64,000 nucleotides of DNA from the NCBI RefSeq assembly GCF_042453785.1, contig NC_091669.1, forward strand, positions 8,816,501 through 8,880,500. Direction: 5' to 3'. The notes beneath the pieces are model-generated. The model ran no database searches, was not told where the DNA came from, and saw only the letters and a list, made by a program, of their open reading frames with translations. This stretch comes from Malus domestica. Taxonomy: Eukaryota; Streptophyta; Magnoliopsida; Rosales; Rosaceae. A program made the position numbers and the translations under genes. Shown here one piece after another: positions 33,863 to 45,690 of this stretch. The stretch's first letter is position 1. The number at the start of each line of letters is the position of its first letter.

Positions 33863-34178
33863 CTGTTGAGGGTTGATTGTGATTGTCAGGGTTGAGATGT
33901 CAAACAATGGAACTGATGAAGCCTTGTCTGGTGGATCAAGTAAATTTGATGTTGAGATCATTTTTATGTACTGCTTCAAACTATGCCCGTGCTACCTTTA
34001 TATATGTATTATTCTTTTGACTTCCATTTAACTCAATTGACTAAAAGCAACTACCCTATATACTCAAGATCTCAAGTTCTATTCCCACTTCTCCCAATAT
34101 TTGCTTGCATAAAAAACTTTTGTAAAAGTTTAGGGTTCTAGTAAATAAAATTTGACTAGCTACTTCAGTGCATCAGTT
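33863..34178. other. Duplicated spacer between two insertions
   Basis: Matches about 1750-2060 and 23600-23800, including the SINE-like piece near 34025. No gene. Confidence 0.6.
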
Positions 34179-35352
34179 TGTTTGGACCCAAATTTACACC
34201 ATCGGCCCGTGTAATCAAGGTCATTGAGTAAGCATAGTTCTCAACCGTCAGATGAAAAAGTGAAGATATTTTTATTAAAGGATAATATTATGGTTTTTGT
34301 CATAGTAATTATTTTTTATTTTGGATTATCTTAGCATTATATCTTCGAACAAGTACAGTTCGAGTGAACTTGGGATTACTGCTATCAGACTGGAGAAACT
34401 TGGTAGATGAGGTTTGAAAAGTCATGGTGCATGCACAGATGGATTATGAAGAAGTCTAGATAGGCTTGGCTTTAGTGGTGATGTGATAAGTCTAAGATTT
34501 AATAGTCTTAGATAATGATGACAAGCCTAGGTAGGCTAGGCTATGATGATAAGACTTTTATTTGAATAGGCTTTTGTGAGGTTTGGAAAATCGTGAACAT
34601 CTATCTGAAGGATATGGTAGTTCTCTGATGCGGATTAATTTTAGTTCCGTGGAAAAGAATTGCAGTTGGACTCTACAAGCATCATCAGGCTGTGCCAGGT
34701 AGATATCAAACGCTATAAATACATGAAGGTTGTGCAGCATTGAGGACAACTCCAACTCAACACACAAACTGCCATGCGCAAACCCTCGCTCTACGCGAAA
34801 CCTCTCAACAACCTTGAGATTTTTATTTTCCTTTTTCACCAACACATCTTCAGTTTGGATAAACAGCACTGTGAAGGCAACTGGCGAACATCTTCAGTTT
34901 AAATAAACAGCACTGTTGCCGTAGAATCAGCTGACCGTAAAGCACCTTTAGTTTGGATAACCAGCATTGCGACAGGGTCGACTGGTTATCTATCCAAGTC
35001 TCGATCGAGAAGGATTTTCGAATCCTTATTGGCAGAGGTCATCTCATTAGCCTTTTCGACGAAGTGACGTGTTACAAGTTATTACATTCGGCACATTGGA
35101 AGCTGAATTTGATATTGAACTTCGCAGAACTAGCAGCCTTATCTTCAGGCTCTAGAATCCGAAGGCCGAGAGTGTTCCTTCCTCGGCCGCAGTCGCGAGA
35201 TTCATAAGTCAGCAGCGTACCCAACGCAACATCAACAAATTTTACTCCTCGGCCGACGAGTTGGCACGCCCGCACATAACCGAATGACGTAGTTAGCTTA
35301 TTAATTACTCGGCATGCGCGCCACGTAGGCTTGGTAGTTTTTAGGGTCAACA
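34179..35352 (+). repeat. Solo LTR of an unrelated family, 1.17 kb
   Basis: It begins TGTTTGGACCCAAATTT and ends GGGTCAACA, with an exact 5-bp duplication CAGTT (34174-34178 and 35353-35357). The paralogous spacers have an empty site here. A TATA-like CTATAAATACATGAAGG lies near 34710, as expected for an LTR promoter. There is no internal region or partner LTR in the window. Strand is assigned from the TATA position. Confidence 0.8.
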
Positions 35353-35811
35353 CAGTTATAAGGAAATAACTGTCGTTAGAAGGTCTAAACAGACTAAACA
35401 GAGAATGTCATATTCCAAAAACTTGGATGTCCTTGTAATTTTTGTTTTCGTTAAAAAAATGAAAAAAGTTCGATAATTACCCAATAACCCTGTCACAAAT
35501 TACACGAAAGTAAAATTCATTTTTATTTATTTAAAAATAAATAAAAATTAACACATAATACTATGTATTCTTCTTTTAGCTTGTAAATGAAATATTTTAG
35601 ACTATTCACTACAAGTTAGAGAACAATGGAGTAATGAACACAATTCTTGTCATTTTTTTATAAAGTGAGATTTGAACAAAAATCTCAACCGTCAACCCAC
35701 AGTCATCTCATGCCATTTGAGAAAAGTCTCATGGGTAGCTTATTTACGACGTACAACAAAAATTAAAATAAATAAATAAACACTTGTTTATAAGGAATAA
35801 TTGGTTTCTTT
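35353..35811. other. Duplicated spacer, 3' flank of polygalacturonase copy 4
   Basis: Matches about 2085-2450 and 25820-26270. No gene is seen. Confidence 0.6.
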
Positions 35812-37773
35812 TCAAGAAGAGGTCGCGCAAGCAAGAGCCCGTGCCACGTTGTTAATGGTGGGCTTGACATGCTTACATTGAGAGGTAATAGGGCCTTTGT
35901 TTCCACTGTATGTGAGATCAATGTCACTTAGTTGCACATTCTCACATGGCAGCCCTCCACTGCATACAATCTTAATACCGACTGGGGTTGAAGATGAGCC
36001 CTTTATGTTTTTGAAGCTGACATTGCTGATCTTAACTTTGGATGGAACCTGCATGCAATAATAGTATTATTAGAAAACACTTTTTCTCATAAATATATTT
36101 AATAAATAGATCAAAAAATTCAAGTGGATTTTCGAAAAACCGGAGTGCTTCCTGAAGACATGTACTATTCCAGAATGAACTCAGGTAGGTAGTCATTCAA
36201 AGTAGTGGAGGTTGGTGTCAATAGATCAGATGGCCATCGGTTGTATTCTATTATTCAAGATTAAGTATTTGACTAAATGATAAAGAAATTATGATGTTAA
36301 TTTTTGTGCAAAATAGTATACCTTAAGTGTGCACTGATTCCATGGACAATACTCTTGGTCTATGATGACAGGGTTTCCAACATTGTCCATAATAATATCC
36401 TCAAAGTGAACATCTGAGACTACACCATTTGATGGAGAAGCAGGCCATGTTTTGATTCTCACACCATTATCTGTATTTTTAATTGTGCAGTTCTTGATAA
36501 AGATTCCGGACACAGGTTCTTCATTCTGATATCTTCCGAGACTCCCGATGCTTATGCCATGGCCGGGTCCGCAAGTAACTTTGGTTACATGGAGTTGCTT
36601 GGTGCCATCACCTATAGAGATGCAATCATCCCCTGTTCCAATGGTTGAATCTGTGATGTTGATCCCAGTTGAACGTCCGATATGAATTCCATCTGTGTTC
36701 ATGCTCTCTTTAGGCGCTGAGACGGTAAAATGTTGGAATACCACATTGTTGCAACCCAAAACATTGACGTGGAAATTTTTGCTGTCTTTTGTTGTTATGT
36801 CCCGAATTATGGAATTGGTGACAAAATTGAACCTCAGATTCTGCGAATAATGTCTCATGCCAAAGTTACGTTTTGTCATAAAAAAAATTCTTATATTGTC
36901 AGATTGTGTATCAAAATTGCAAATTATTAACATGATCGATGACTTAGATTTGATGCCCGACACATACCCTTTTCAAATATATGGTCCGGCATCAGCCGTT
37001 TAGTTTCACAATCAAGCAATAGATTTAAATTATAAAAGAACAAGATTTAAATTTCTTACGATAGCAATAGATTTGCAATTTTTGTTTTTGTTGCAATCAT
37101 TTTGCTTCCAAGCAGTTGCTCCTTGGCCATCGAAAGTTCCACCACCGGATAAGGTGAGCCCATCAATGCGCTCAAAACCTACCCAGGTATCTGCTTTTGG
37201 GAGTTTGCTGCCATCTGCTGGAGCCTGCAGTGTGCCTTGGAGCTGAATCTCAATAGGAGCTTTGCATGGTCCTTTGAAAGTTGCCCCTACAAACTTGTAT
37301 GTCCCTCTTGGAACAACAATTTTACTTGCCAATGTCGATGCACATGCATCTGTCCAAGCTTTGCTAAAAGCCTAGATAAAAACATTGAATAAACATTAAA
37401 AACTGAAATGATTCAGTTTAATTACCAAACAATTTTAAAACGGAAATGATTTTTCGTATGCTCATTTTCTCCCATGCATATTTATTTCTTATTTCTTGGT
37501 TAAACAAATCAACGAAAAAAATCAAGAAAGTAAACAAGAAGGTGCAAAGACTAAAGAGTGTGTGCAGGAGTAATTTCTCATCTAAAAATATTAGTTTAGC
37601 ATTTCAAGAAGAATTAAATAAGCATATATAATGCCTACCTGGGATATATCAGAGTTTGCCTTTCCACCATATTTTGCACTAGTGACATCATAGATACTGG
37701 ATTTGGCGTTAGATGTGGATACTAACAACATGAACACAAACATGGGCAAGATACTTTTCAATTTCAAATCCAT
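35812..37773 (-). CDS. Exopolygalacturonase copy 4, intact, 4 exons
   Basis: GH28 pectin-degrading enzyme, secreted. Exons are 37639-37773, 37060-37371, 36322-36840 and 35812-36048, giving 1203 bp and 400 residues with the same intron phases as copy 3. The signal peptide ends SNA at about residue 23, followed by [16 protein letters not shown]. Catalytic motifs NTDGIH, GTGDDC, CGPGHG and RIK are all present at the copy 3 positions. It differs from copy 3 by scattered substitutions, for example [11 protein letters not shown] in place of [11 protein letters not shown] in exon 2. Its 5' flank is the most diverged of the array, which suggests it is the outer or oldest unit. Probably functional. 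Confidence 0.95.
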
Positions 37774-38138
37774 CTTGAGTTTTCAATTCAGAATTAGTTT
37801 CTTTTGTTTGAAAGTTTTTTTTCTTTTTTTTCTTTTTTTTTTGAAAACCTTTTGTTTGAAAGTTGGATGTAAACTTTATTTTGGTTTTAGCGCAATTTTA
37901 TACTTGGATTGGGACGCTTAACACCATCAAATTATTTAGCCAATTACAACCTTTTTTTATGCAAGATGCCTTACCCCAAAAAGCCGTGCACTAAAAAACC
38001 TACCTGTCATTGAAGTAGTCAAAATATTTCAAAATTGCTTAAAAAAAAAAAGCTTAATTAAGAGCTTGAAATTTCCTCCCTCACAACATTTCCAAGAAAC
38101 AAGGAAATATGCCCGAATTAAGATGTCTTTATAAACCG

Positions 38139-38302
38139 TAATGCTAGGAAGACTAAATTTGTAGATAAAATCTACAAATTAAATGATGTGTCACCAATAA
38201 GAATGAACACATTTATCAATGTTTAAGTAATAATCTAATCATCAACTTTCATGTCATTTAGTTTACAAAATTTTATGTACAAATTTAGTTTCCCTAGCAT
38301 TA
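38139..38302. mobile_element. MITE, about 164 bp
   Basis: Inverted ends TAATGCTAGGAAGACTAAAT and, reversed, TAATGCTAGGGAAACTAAAT. The equivalent position in the flanks of copies 1 to 3 lacks it. Confidence 0.75.
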
Positions 38303-38388
38303 TAGTTTTAGATTAATTAAGCTGTTTATAGTTTTAGAATTATATCCTATATTAGTAATTAATTAAGCGGCTTATAGTTTTAGATTAC

Positions 38389-38603
38389 CAACTAATACCT
38401 AGGCACTTACTAATGAGTACCTTATATACTCACTTTCTGAGAAGGCTCAATTAGATCTTAACAAATGTTTTATTGATGTAAAAAATAATAGACATGTTAA
38501 TTAATTTTTTAACTTTAAAAAATAATGAACACATGACATCTTTTAATTGGCCAAATTAGAAAGTGAGTATACACATTACTCAAAGAGTACCTAAGTATTA
38601 TCC
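38389..38603. mobile_element. MITE, about 215 bp
   Basis: Inverted ends ACTAATACCTAGGCACT and, reversed, GGATAATACTTAGGTACT; the TACTCACTTTCT word is also inverted. Flanked by TTACCA at the left and TTACCA at the right, against a single TTACCA in the other units. Confidence 0.75.
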
Positions 38604-39101
38604 TTACCACCACTATGTATGGTTCTTGGCTAGTTCAGTGTCTAATTTGCACGAAAGATGTTCAAAACAGGATGATTGAAAACAAGAGACTGAAGTACTA
38701 TGCCATCAACCATGTATATCCAAATTTAGTGCATATGTTAACCAAAACAAAATAATTTTTTTTCATATCCAGTATATAATCAACATGAAAAGTCCACGTA
38801 TTATAGACGTGATGGTAATATAGTTAGAAAAAATGTGGTACAAATAATATTGGTTTAGATAATTATGTTCTAATGTCATATTTGGACCTTCTCTTGAGCT
38901 CAATAAAGATATAAATAGTCTTTCTACGTTAAAAATATAATTAATTTTCTAATTAGTACTATATAAAGCCATTCTTCATTGGGATTTTCATTGTCTAAAA
39001 CCCTCTTTAACATATTTTCTTGTTCTCCATGCTTCCCCTCCAAGTCAGTACTCAAATTCATATTTTATTTAATCCATACCATCCAGTTTGGGTGGGTGGG
39101 G

Positions 39102-39147
<46 letters not shown>

Positions 39148-39522
39148 TTTCTTTGTCATCAGTTAGCAGTATGAAAAAAGATGTTTAATCACTGCAAAAC
39201 AATTTCATATGCAACCCAGGTTAAGTGTTGATGGCCTTCCGGCTGACATTATTGCCCTTGGTCTATGAATATATACAAATAAAAGTGCAGCCAGTCATGA
39301 ACTTTGCGTCGATACCGACCTCAAGCTCTCTCCAAATCAACCTCCAATTGATGAATCAATCTTGGCATGACTGAACAATAAACGAGTATATGCTACTATG
39401 GTACATGACAAATGCAACAAAGTGCTTTTAAGTTATCTAATTTGTTTCATTTTTTTGTTTCCCTGTGATTAGACATCTTTCAAAATCGATAGGATGACCA
39501 CCCTTCGCCAACTGCAAGCACT

Positions 39523-42500
39523 TCAAATTGACGCTTTGCTTTCAATGGCCGACTTGATTGTACTGACAAAGTCATCAATTGGCATGGTGCCAAGATCGCC
39601 ACCAAACCTGGATCTTACTGTAACAGTGCGAGTTTCAACTTCCTTGGCACCGACAACAGCCATTAATGGAATTTTCTGCATCTCTGAATTTCTAATCAGT
39701 TTTGGAAGGCGTTCACCCTGGCAAAGTTCGCCGCGGATACCATTTGCTTTCAGTTTGTTGGTTACCTCTTTGCAGTAATCAAGCTGCACACATTCAAATT
39801 TCTGCTTTAGTGCAAAGATAATCATCTCTGGTAACCAAACAAAAAAATACATTTATCTAAGGTTCGTTTGCTTGTCTAGAGAAATTTGAATGTCCCTTCG
39901 CAATGCATAAATTCTGTCATCTTAAATGGATCCATCACTTTTGAAAGTGTTGGAGCGAAAACCCTTAAAAAATAATAGCATATTGAAAGAATTACAGGTG
40001 TACAATTCATGGCATGGATAATCAGCAATGAGATGTATGAAAAAATATACCCATTTTATCAATGAAAAGGTATGGTAATCCAAGGTATGATGAGCCATTC
40101 AAACTTCATGGGGCAACCAAAGAGGCCCTACGTAGGTGTGTTAACGGTTTCTTGAGTTAAATGAAACATAAACGAGTTCTTTACATACCTGAGTGTCGGT
40201 AACTGGTAAAACATGAGCTTGCACTGGCGAAAGCCATAATGGAAAATCCCCCGCATAATGCTCTATAAGGACTCCAAAGAATCTCTCCAATGACCCAAGA
40301 ACAGCTCTATGGATCATGATAGGCCGCTTCTTTTCCGAGTTTGAGTCAACATATGTTATGTCAAAACGCTGTGGTAGGTTAAAATCAACCTGTACAGTTT
40401 GGGAAATAAAATATCAAACAATTGTAAAAGACAAATAAAGTGGCTTTAGTTTATCCAAAAAAAAAAATCAATGTAATTCATTCCACTCAGAAATATGCTT
40501 AAAATCTCCTATGAACATTTTACAAAGTGATAGAGAGAGAGACAGAGAGACAATACCAAATTAAAAACATGCATTAAAATTTTGCCCGTTCAGGACTTAC
40601 CTGTATAGTTGAGCACTGCCACTTCCTTCCAAGGGCATCCTCAATCTTAAGATCAATCTTTGGACCATAAAAGGCACCACCACCTTCATCAATTTGATAG
40701 CTCCAACCTTTATCATCCAAAGCATCTCTAAGGGCAGATGTTGCTTTCACCCATATATCATCATCTCCAACAGCTTTCTCTGGCCTCGTAGATAGATTGA
40801 CTTCATAATTACTGAAGCCAAATTGCAACAAAAGTTCTTCGGTAAGATCTAGGACACCCCTGATTTCATCTTTGATCTGATCTTCTAGACAAAATATGTG
40901 TGCATCATCCTGCAAAATGGTCCTCAGGTTAAACAAAAAACACTTCGTAGATCTAGGAGTATAGACTAACAGTTCGGGAATGAGATACTGACACCATACC
41001 TGAGTAAAACCTCTTACACGAAAAAGGCCATGCAAGCTTCCAGATAACTCATACCTATATACGGTTCCCAACTCAGCAACTCGAATAGGGAATTCATGAT
41101 ACGAGTGACGCTTTCTTTTGTAAACCAAGATATGATAGGGGCAGTTCATCGGTCGAAGCTGATAAAGTTCATCCTCAACATTCATCTGATCATACATATT
41201 CTCTCTGTAATAATCCAGATGACCACTTATCTGCCAAAGGTTTGCCTTTGCAACATGTGGAGTATACAGCAAATCATAACCACATTCTATGTGGATCTTT
41301 TTCCACAAATCTTCTATTACATGCCTCACAATAGCACCCTTTGGATGCCAGAACACTAAACCCCCACCGGCATCATTCTGTAAAATTCACCAACTAAAAT
41401 GTTCAATGCAAGAACCCTCATACCAAATAATTGCCATTAATGGAACTGCTAATGATAAATCTGTGTAAACAACAAAAAGAGAGGCAATCCACTTCAACTT
41501 GACTACCTGTATAGAAAACAGATCAAGAACTTGACCAAGGCGCCTGTGATCTCTACGTTTAGCTTCCGCTTTGAAATGAAGATATGCCTTCAATTGTTCT
41601 TCGCTCTCCCATGCAGTGCCATAAATCCTCTGCAGCATGGGTTTCTTTTCATCACCTCTCCAGTAAGCACCAGCAATAGACTCAAGTTCGACAGCTTTTC
41701 TGTTAATTTTTCCAGTTTTTTCAACATGAGGCCCAGCACACAGGTCCCACCATTCATCGCCTATGAATAATTTAGATATAAGGTACTATGACATGAAAAC
41801 ATTTTACTCCAACTAGATGCCAGTTCAAAACAAGATCAAATCCCAGTACATGCATTATGCATATGGTACATCATTTAAGCACAGTTCGTGCATATGAAAT
41901 CATCATCTTTCATGCTACATTGAGAAATGTAGAAAACCTTACCAATGTGATATATGGTAATGGGATCTTCCTTAATACTATTCAAAATTTCCAATTTGTA
42001 TGGTTCGTTGAGAGCAGTTATTCTTCTGTGAGCTTCATCTCTTGAAACTTCCTCTCTTATAAGTGGTAAATTCCTACCAATGATGCGATCCTACAGATGA
42101 CATAAAAAACTAATGAATACTTGTCAATGCTTTCATGGTTCCCAACTTTTGAAAAAAAATATAGTAACTGAAACATAAATTTTACTTACCATTTCCTTCT
42201 TGATCCTCTTCAACTCTTTGTCCGTCAAAGGCTCCATATCAAAATCATAATAGAACCCATTTTCTATCCACGGACCAATTGTCACTTTTGCATCCGGGAA
42301 GAGCTTTTGAACAGCCATGGCCATCACGTGTGCACACTGCAGTCATACACATAAATGGTTCATCCTCATAGTAACTGGAAAGGCACCATCGATACCAAAT
42401 TCCGAGGAAATTCATACAAAGGAGCATAGCTCAAGCTCAACACTTTATTGAAAGACAGAAACCCAGGTAACTTCTCACATTCCCAACAACAGGATGAAAA

Positions 42501-43120
42501 ATTTACCATCTTATCTACTGCTGTAAACCCATTTTTCCGGGTCCTATTCGATCAAATTACCGAAAAGTAATGTTCTTTTTTCTTCTATCCCACTTCCTTG
42601 CTCTTCACAATAGAATTAAATAACAAGCAGTAACGTAGAACTTGAAATAGTTGCACAAAAGCATCAAGTTTCAAAAAAAAAAAACAAAGTTCCGAAGAAC
42701 CTAAGGATTCATATATTTCGACACGAAAGCACCTCCTACTTCAATTTAACATAACACAATCATAAATCCAATCAAAAAAATGAAATTTCAATGCGCAAAG
42801 AAAAATACCGTGTGTCGAATTCTGAGCAGGCTCTCCGAGGACTCGTTGGTTGGAAGCACGACTTTCTCAGGCTTATCAGTTACCTCCATCTGGGCATCCT
42901 TCAATTTGTCGTCTTGGGTCGAGACCTGAGCCTCCGTGGCCACTGCTGAGGAGGTGGAGACTCCATTTCTGCCGCCGTAGAGGGCCAGAGCCCTGAACTC
43001 GGAGTTCAGTGGCGAAACGCAGTGTTTAATCGGGGAAAGGAAAGAAGGGGGGGTCTTCAGGAGAGGGATTGAGAGGAAGGAAGAAGAAGTGGCCATTGCC
43101 ATTCTCTGAAGAATTAACAT
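39523..43120 (-). CDS. Threonyl-tRNA synthetase, organellar (chloroplast/mitochondrial), 8 exons
   Basis: Charges tRNA-Thr in organelles. Exons are 42809-43120, 42190-42336, 41943-42090, 41507-41760, 41000-41377, 40601-40909, 40189-40389 and 39523-39783: 2010 bp, 669 residues. The N-terminus ([15 protein letters not shown], Ser/Pro-rich) is a transit peptide; Met7 is an alternative start. No TGS domain precedes the editing-like domain, which starts HTCAH (spanning the exon 1/2 junction) and includes [12 protein letters not shown]. The class II core has Cys366 (RPMNCPYH), His403 ([11 protein letters not shown]) and His543 ([10 protein letters not shown]), the expected zinc ligands. Motif 2 is [15 protein letters not shown]. 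The C-terminal anticodon-binding domain starts near HVLPVTDTQ. It matches the Arabidopsis organellar enzyme EMB2761 (At2g04842). Confidence 0.96.
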
Positions 43121-43259
43121 TTGGGTTGCGTTTGAATTTCAGAATTATGGTTGTGTTTGTGTGCGACGGTGGAGGGTGAGTGAGAGTCGTGTTTGAGAAT
43201 TTGTGGTGGAGGTTTGGCTTTGGGTTTTCTCGACGGACTCGTTTAAAGGGTATATTTTT

Positions 43260-43412
43260 GGGAACTTTAACAAAAAGTTCTGGTACCGTTTATTTTAACG
43301 AAAAATCATATTTTTATACTGAAAAGTCAATTCTAGTACTATTTACTTTACTCTTTATTTTGTCCTTATCATTAAAACTCAAAGTTTTCAAGCCATTTTC
43401 ATTAGTTTTCTT
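43260..43412. mobile_element. Short repetitive element common in apple/pear-type genomes
   Basis: 153 bp beginning GGGAACTTTAACAAAAAG and ending CATTAGTTTTCTT, flanked by exact 9-bp copies of TATATTTTT (43251-43259 and 43413-43421). I recognise it as a very abundant short repeat of Maleae genomes, from memory. It lies just upstream of the ThrRS start. Confidence 0.7.
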
Positions 43413-43421
43413 TATATTTTT

Positions 43422-43859
43422 TTGTCTTAAAAGTATTTGTATTTTTTAAGGAGTAATACGTGTTTCAAAAGAAATTGTATTTTTTTAGAAGAGTAATTTT
43501 AAAAATATTTTGATCAAAAATATTTTCACTTATTTTAAAAACATTTTTAAACGAATTTTTAGAGCCAAATCTTAGGACCCAAAATAACAAATGAAGTCAA
43601 ATGGTGCGTTTTATAATAAGAAATGAAATACAGTGAAAATAAAAATAAAAATTTTGGATTCAAAATTTAAGAAAATACTATCATGATGAAATTTTACATC
43701 TTTAGAGGAAAATTGGGTAAACAATAGTTTCACACGCCTGAGGAATTTTACTCATATTCGCTTTTATGGGACTATAAACAAGAGTCTAGCCAAACTGAGA
43801 TCGTAATGTTTAAATTTGACTTGTTTAATTTATTTTTCAAGCTCAAATTAGATTGTTTT
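43422..43859. other. AT-rich intergenic DNA upstream of ThrRS
   Basis: No gene or repeat structure is seen apart from A/T-rich runs. Confidence 0.5.
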
Positions 43860-43918
43860 TGTAACATCCCACATCGTCCAGGAGAGTGATAATTAAATGT
43901 ATATTCTCATCCCTACCT

Positions 43919-44040
43919 AGCACGAGACTTTTTGGAAGCTCACTGGCTTCGGGTTCCGTTGGAACTCCGAAGTTAAGCAAGAAGGTGGCCAGAGCACTCC
44001 CATGATGGGTGACCCACTGGGAAGTTGCTCGTGAGTTCCC
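43919..44040 (+). other. 5S rRNA-derived domain in the left Cassandra LTR
   Basis: About 120 bp aligned by eye with plant 5S rRNA: AACTCCGAAGTTAAGC, then GATGGGTGACC, then CTGGGAAGT and CTCGTG near the 3' end. The pol III internal control region (A box to C box) is still recognisable. It is part of the LTR, not a ribosomal gene. Confidence 0.85.
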
Positions 44041-44393
44041 AAAAACAAAACCGTGAAGGCGTGGTCGGGGCCCAAAACGGACAATATCGTGCTACGGTGG
44101 TGGAGCGGGTCCGGGAAGTGGTCCGCCCCTGGCCGGGATATGACAATTTAGTATCAGAGCCTAACCCTAGCCGTGGTGTCCCGACGTCCTCCCAAAGCGG
44201 ACAATATCGTGCTACGGTGGTGGAGCGGGTTCGGGAAGTGATCCAGCTTGGGCCGAGATGTGACAATTGGTATCAAAGCCTAACCCTAGTGGTGGTGTGC
44301 CGACGAGGACGTCGGGCCCCTAAAGGGGGTGGATTGTAACATCTCACATCGCCCAGAGGAGTGATCCTTAAATGTATATTATCATCCCTACCT

Positions 44394-44515
44394 AGCACGA
44401 TGCCTTTTCGGAGTTCACTGGCTTCGGGTTCTGTCAGAACTTCGAAGTTAAGCGAGAAGGTGGCCAGAGCACTTCCATGATGGGTGACCCACTGGGAAGT
44501 TGCTCGTGAGTTCTC
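44394..44515 (+). other. 5S rRNA-derived domain in the right Cassandra LTR
   Basis: Same arrangement as in the left LTR, with a few substitutions (CTTCGAAGTTAAGCGAG, GATGGGTGACC). Part of the LTR. Confidence 0.85.
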
Positions 44516-44620
44516 AAAAACAAAACCGTGAGGGCGTGGTCGGGGCCCAAAGCGGACAATATCGTGCTACGGTGGTGGAGCGAGCCCGGGAAGTGATCCG
44601 CCCCGGGCCGGGATGTGACA

Positions 44621-45690
44621 GTTTTACTTTCAATTGTTATACGAGTCTATCTTTAGAAACAAAATAAGACAACATAATATCAATCTCCATCTTAATAAGA
44701 AAAAAACAAACCGAAGATGGTCAATCTAAACTTAGAGATAAAGTATTAAACATAATTCATCAAAAACAAAATTTCAAACATAACTTCCTATTCCAAGCAA
44801 ACTTTTTGAATAGAATCTAGTTCGAGTTGTCTCATAAAAAGTTGCGGCTACTCACGGTTTACCACTCAAACGTACGAATGTGAGAGCTTGTTTCTTATAC
44901 AGTCAAACCTAGACTTGACTTGTTTCTTTCATGAGCTGAGCTTCAATGAGCCAAACACAAATCGAACCTTAAGTAAACTCAAGTATTTCATGCCGATTTA
45001 CAACCTTAGGGTTCGACTCAAACCATCTGCAAGTCGGACTAGATTTGTCGACAAATTAAGGCAAATAACTCTAACTAGGGTTTCGAGACCAGTTCATGAA
45101 AGTTAGGGTTTGTCCAAAGAAAAGACCATCGTCGCACTCTATGTTATGTGCTAGGTAATCTTGTGTCTACAAGAACTTAACACAAAACCTAAAACGACAA
45201 CAATGTGTAAAACATTCTTAATTATTGTGTAACTTAAAAATTTAAGCTAAAAACATACCGATACAGCGAAAAAACAAATGCTCGTCTAATTTTATCTTCT
45301 TCTTATCCTTTTTGCCCTTGCATTCTAAGCCTGTATTTACTATTTTCTGGTTGTAGTAGTTGTAAATCCAACCTACATCTAGCTTTCTGTCCCTCTAGAA
45401 CCTTAATCCTCTGGCAGCACATATATCCTTCCAAGAAAATTGGCCCCTACTCTCATTTAGATTCCACGTGTCACGAATTGATTAGCAAGTTTATCCCCTT
45501 TATCAACGGTTCCTATATTTATAGATTCCAACAACTCTTTGTTGTCCCAAAAAAACCGGTATGGATTGTAGATTCTAAAATTTTCAATCTCTTCTCTTTC
45601 TTCCTGCCTTCCTCTTAAACCCTAACTGAAGTCGAATTCCAAATGTAAAGTAAGAAAAGTAGGCGTGGTTTGAATGAAGAGTCTATTGTA
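44621..45690. other. Intergenic DNA and promoter region of the MO25 gene
   Basis: No gene is seen. A G-box-like CCACGTGTCACG occurs near 45468. Leader sequence of the MO25 gene is presumably in the last 150 bp, with a CT-rich stretch at 45580-45620. Confidence 0.5.

Larger units (their letters stand above)
37774..39522. other. 5' flank of polygalacturonase copy 4 and 3' flank of the ThrRS gene
   Basis: No gene. It contains a diverged copy of the array spacer up to about 38640, two MITEs (38139-38302 and 38389-38603), and a (GT)n(GA)n microsatellite at about 39101-39147. The part from about 39240 is presumably the 3' UTR of ThrRS. Confidence 0.6.
43860..44620 (+). mobile_element. Cassandra TRIM retrotransposon, complete with 5S-bearing LTRs
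   Basis: Two 286-bp terminal repeats (43860-44145 and 44335-44620) start TGTAACATC and end GTGACA-like. The 5-bp target duplication GTTTT is exact (43855-43859 and 44621-44625). Each LTR contains a 5S rRNA-like segment. The primer-binding site (TAGTATCAGAGCC, complementary to initiator tRNA-Met) follows the left LTR at 44150, and a purine tract (CTAAAGGGGGTGGA) precedes the right LTR. The internal region is about 190 bp with no coding capacity, as is normal for Cassandra, which depends on other elements for enzymes. Confidence 0.93.

Noticed and set aside
43973-44339. Open frames of about 100 residues across the Cassandra element
   Set aside because: Cassandra elements are non-coding; the frames read through the LTR and its internal duplication on both strands.
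43919-44515. 5S rRNA genes
   Set aside because: The 5S-like segments lie inside terminal repeats with a primer site, purine tract and target duplication, so they are Cassandra LTR parts.
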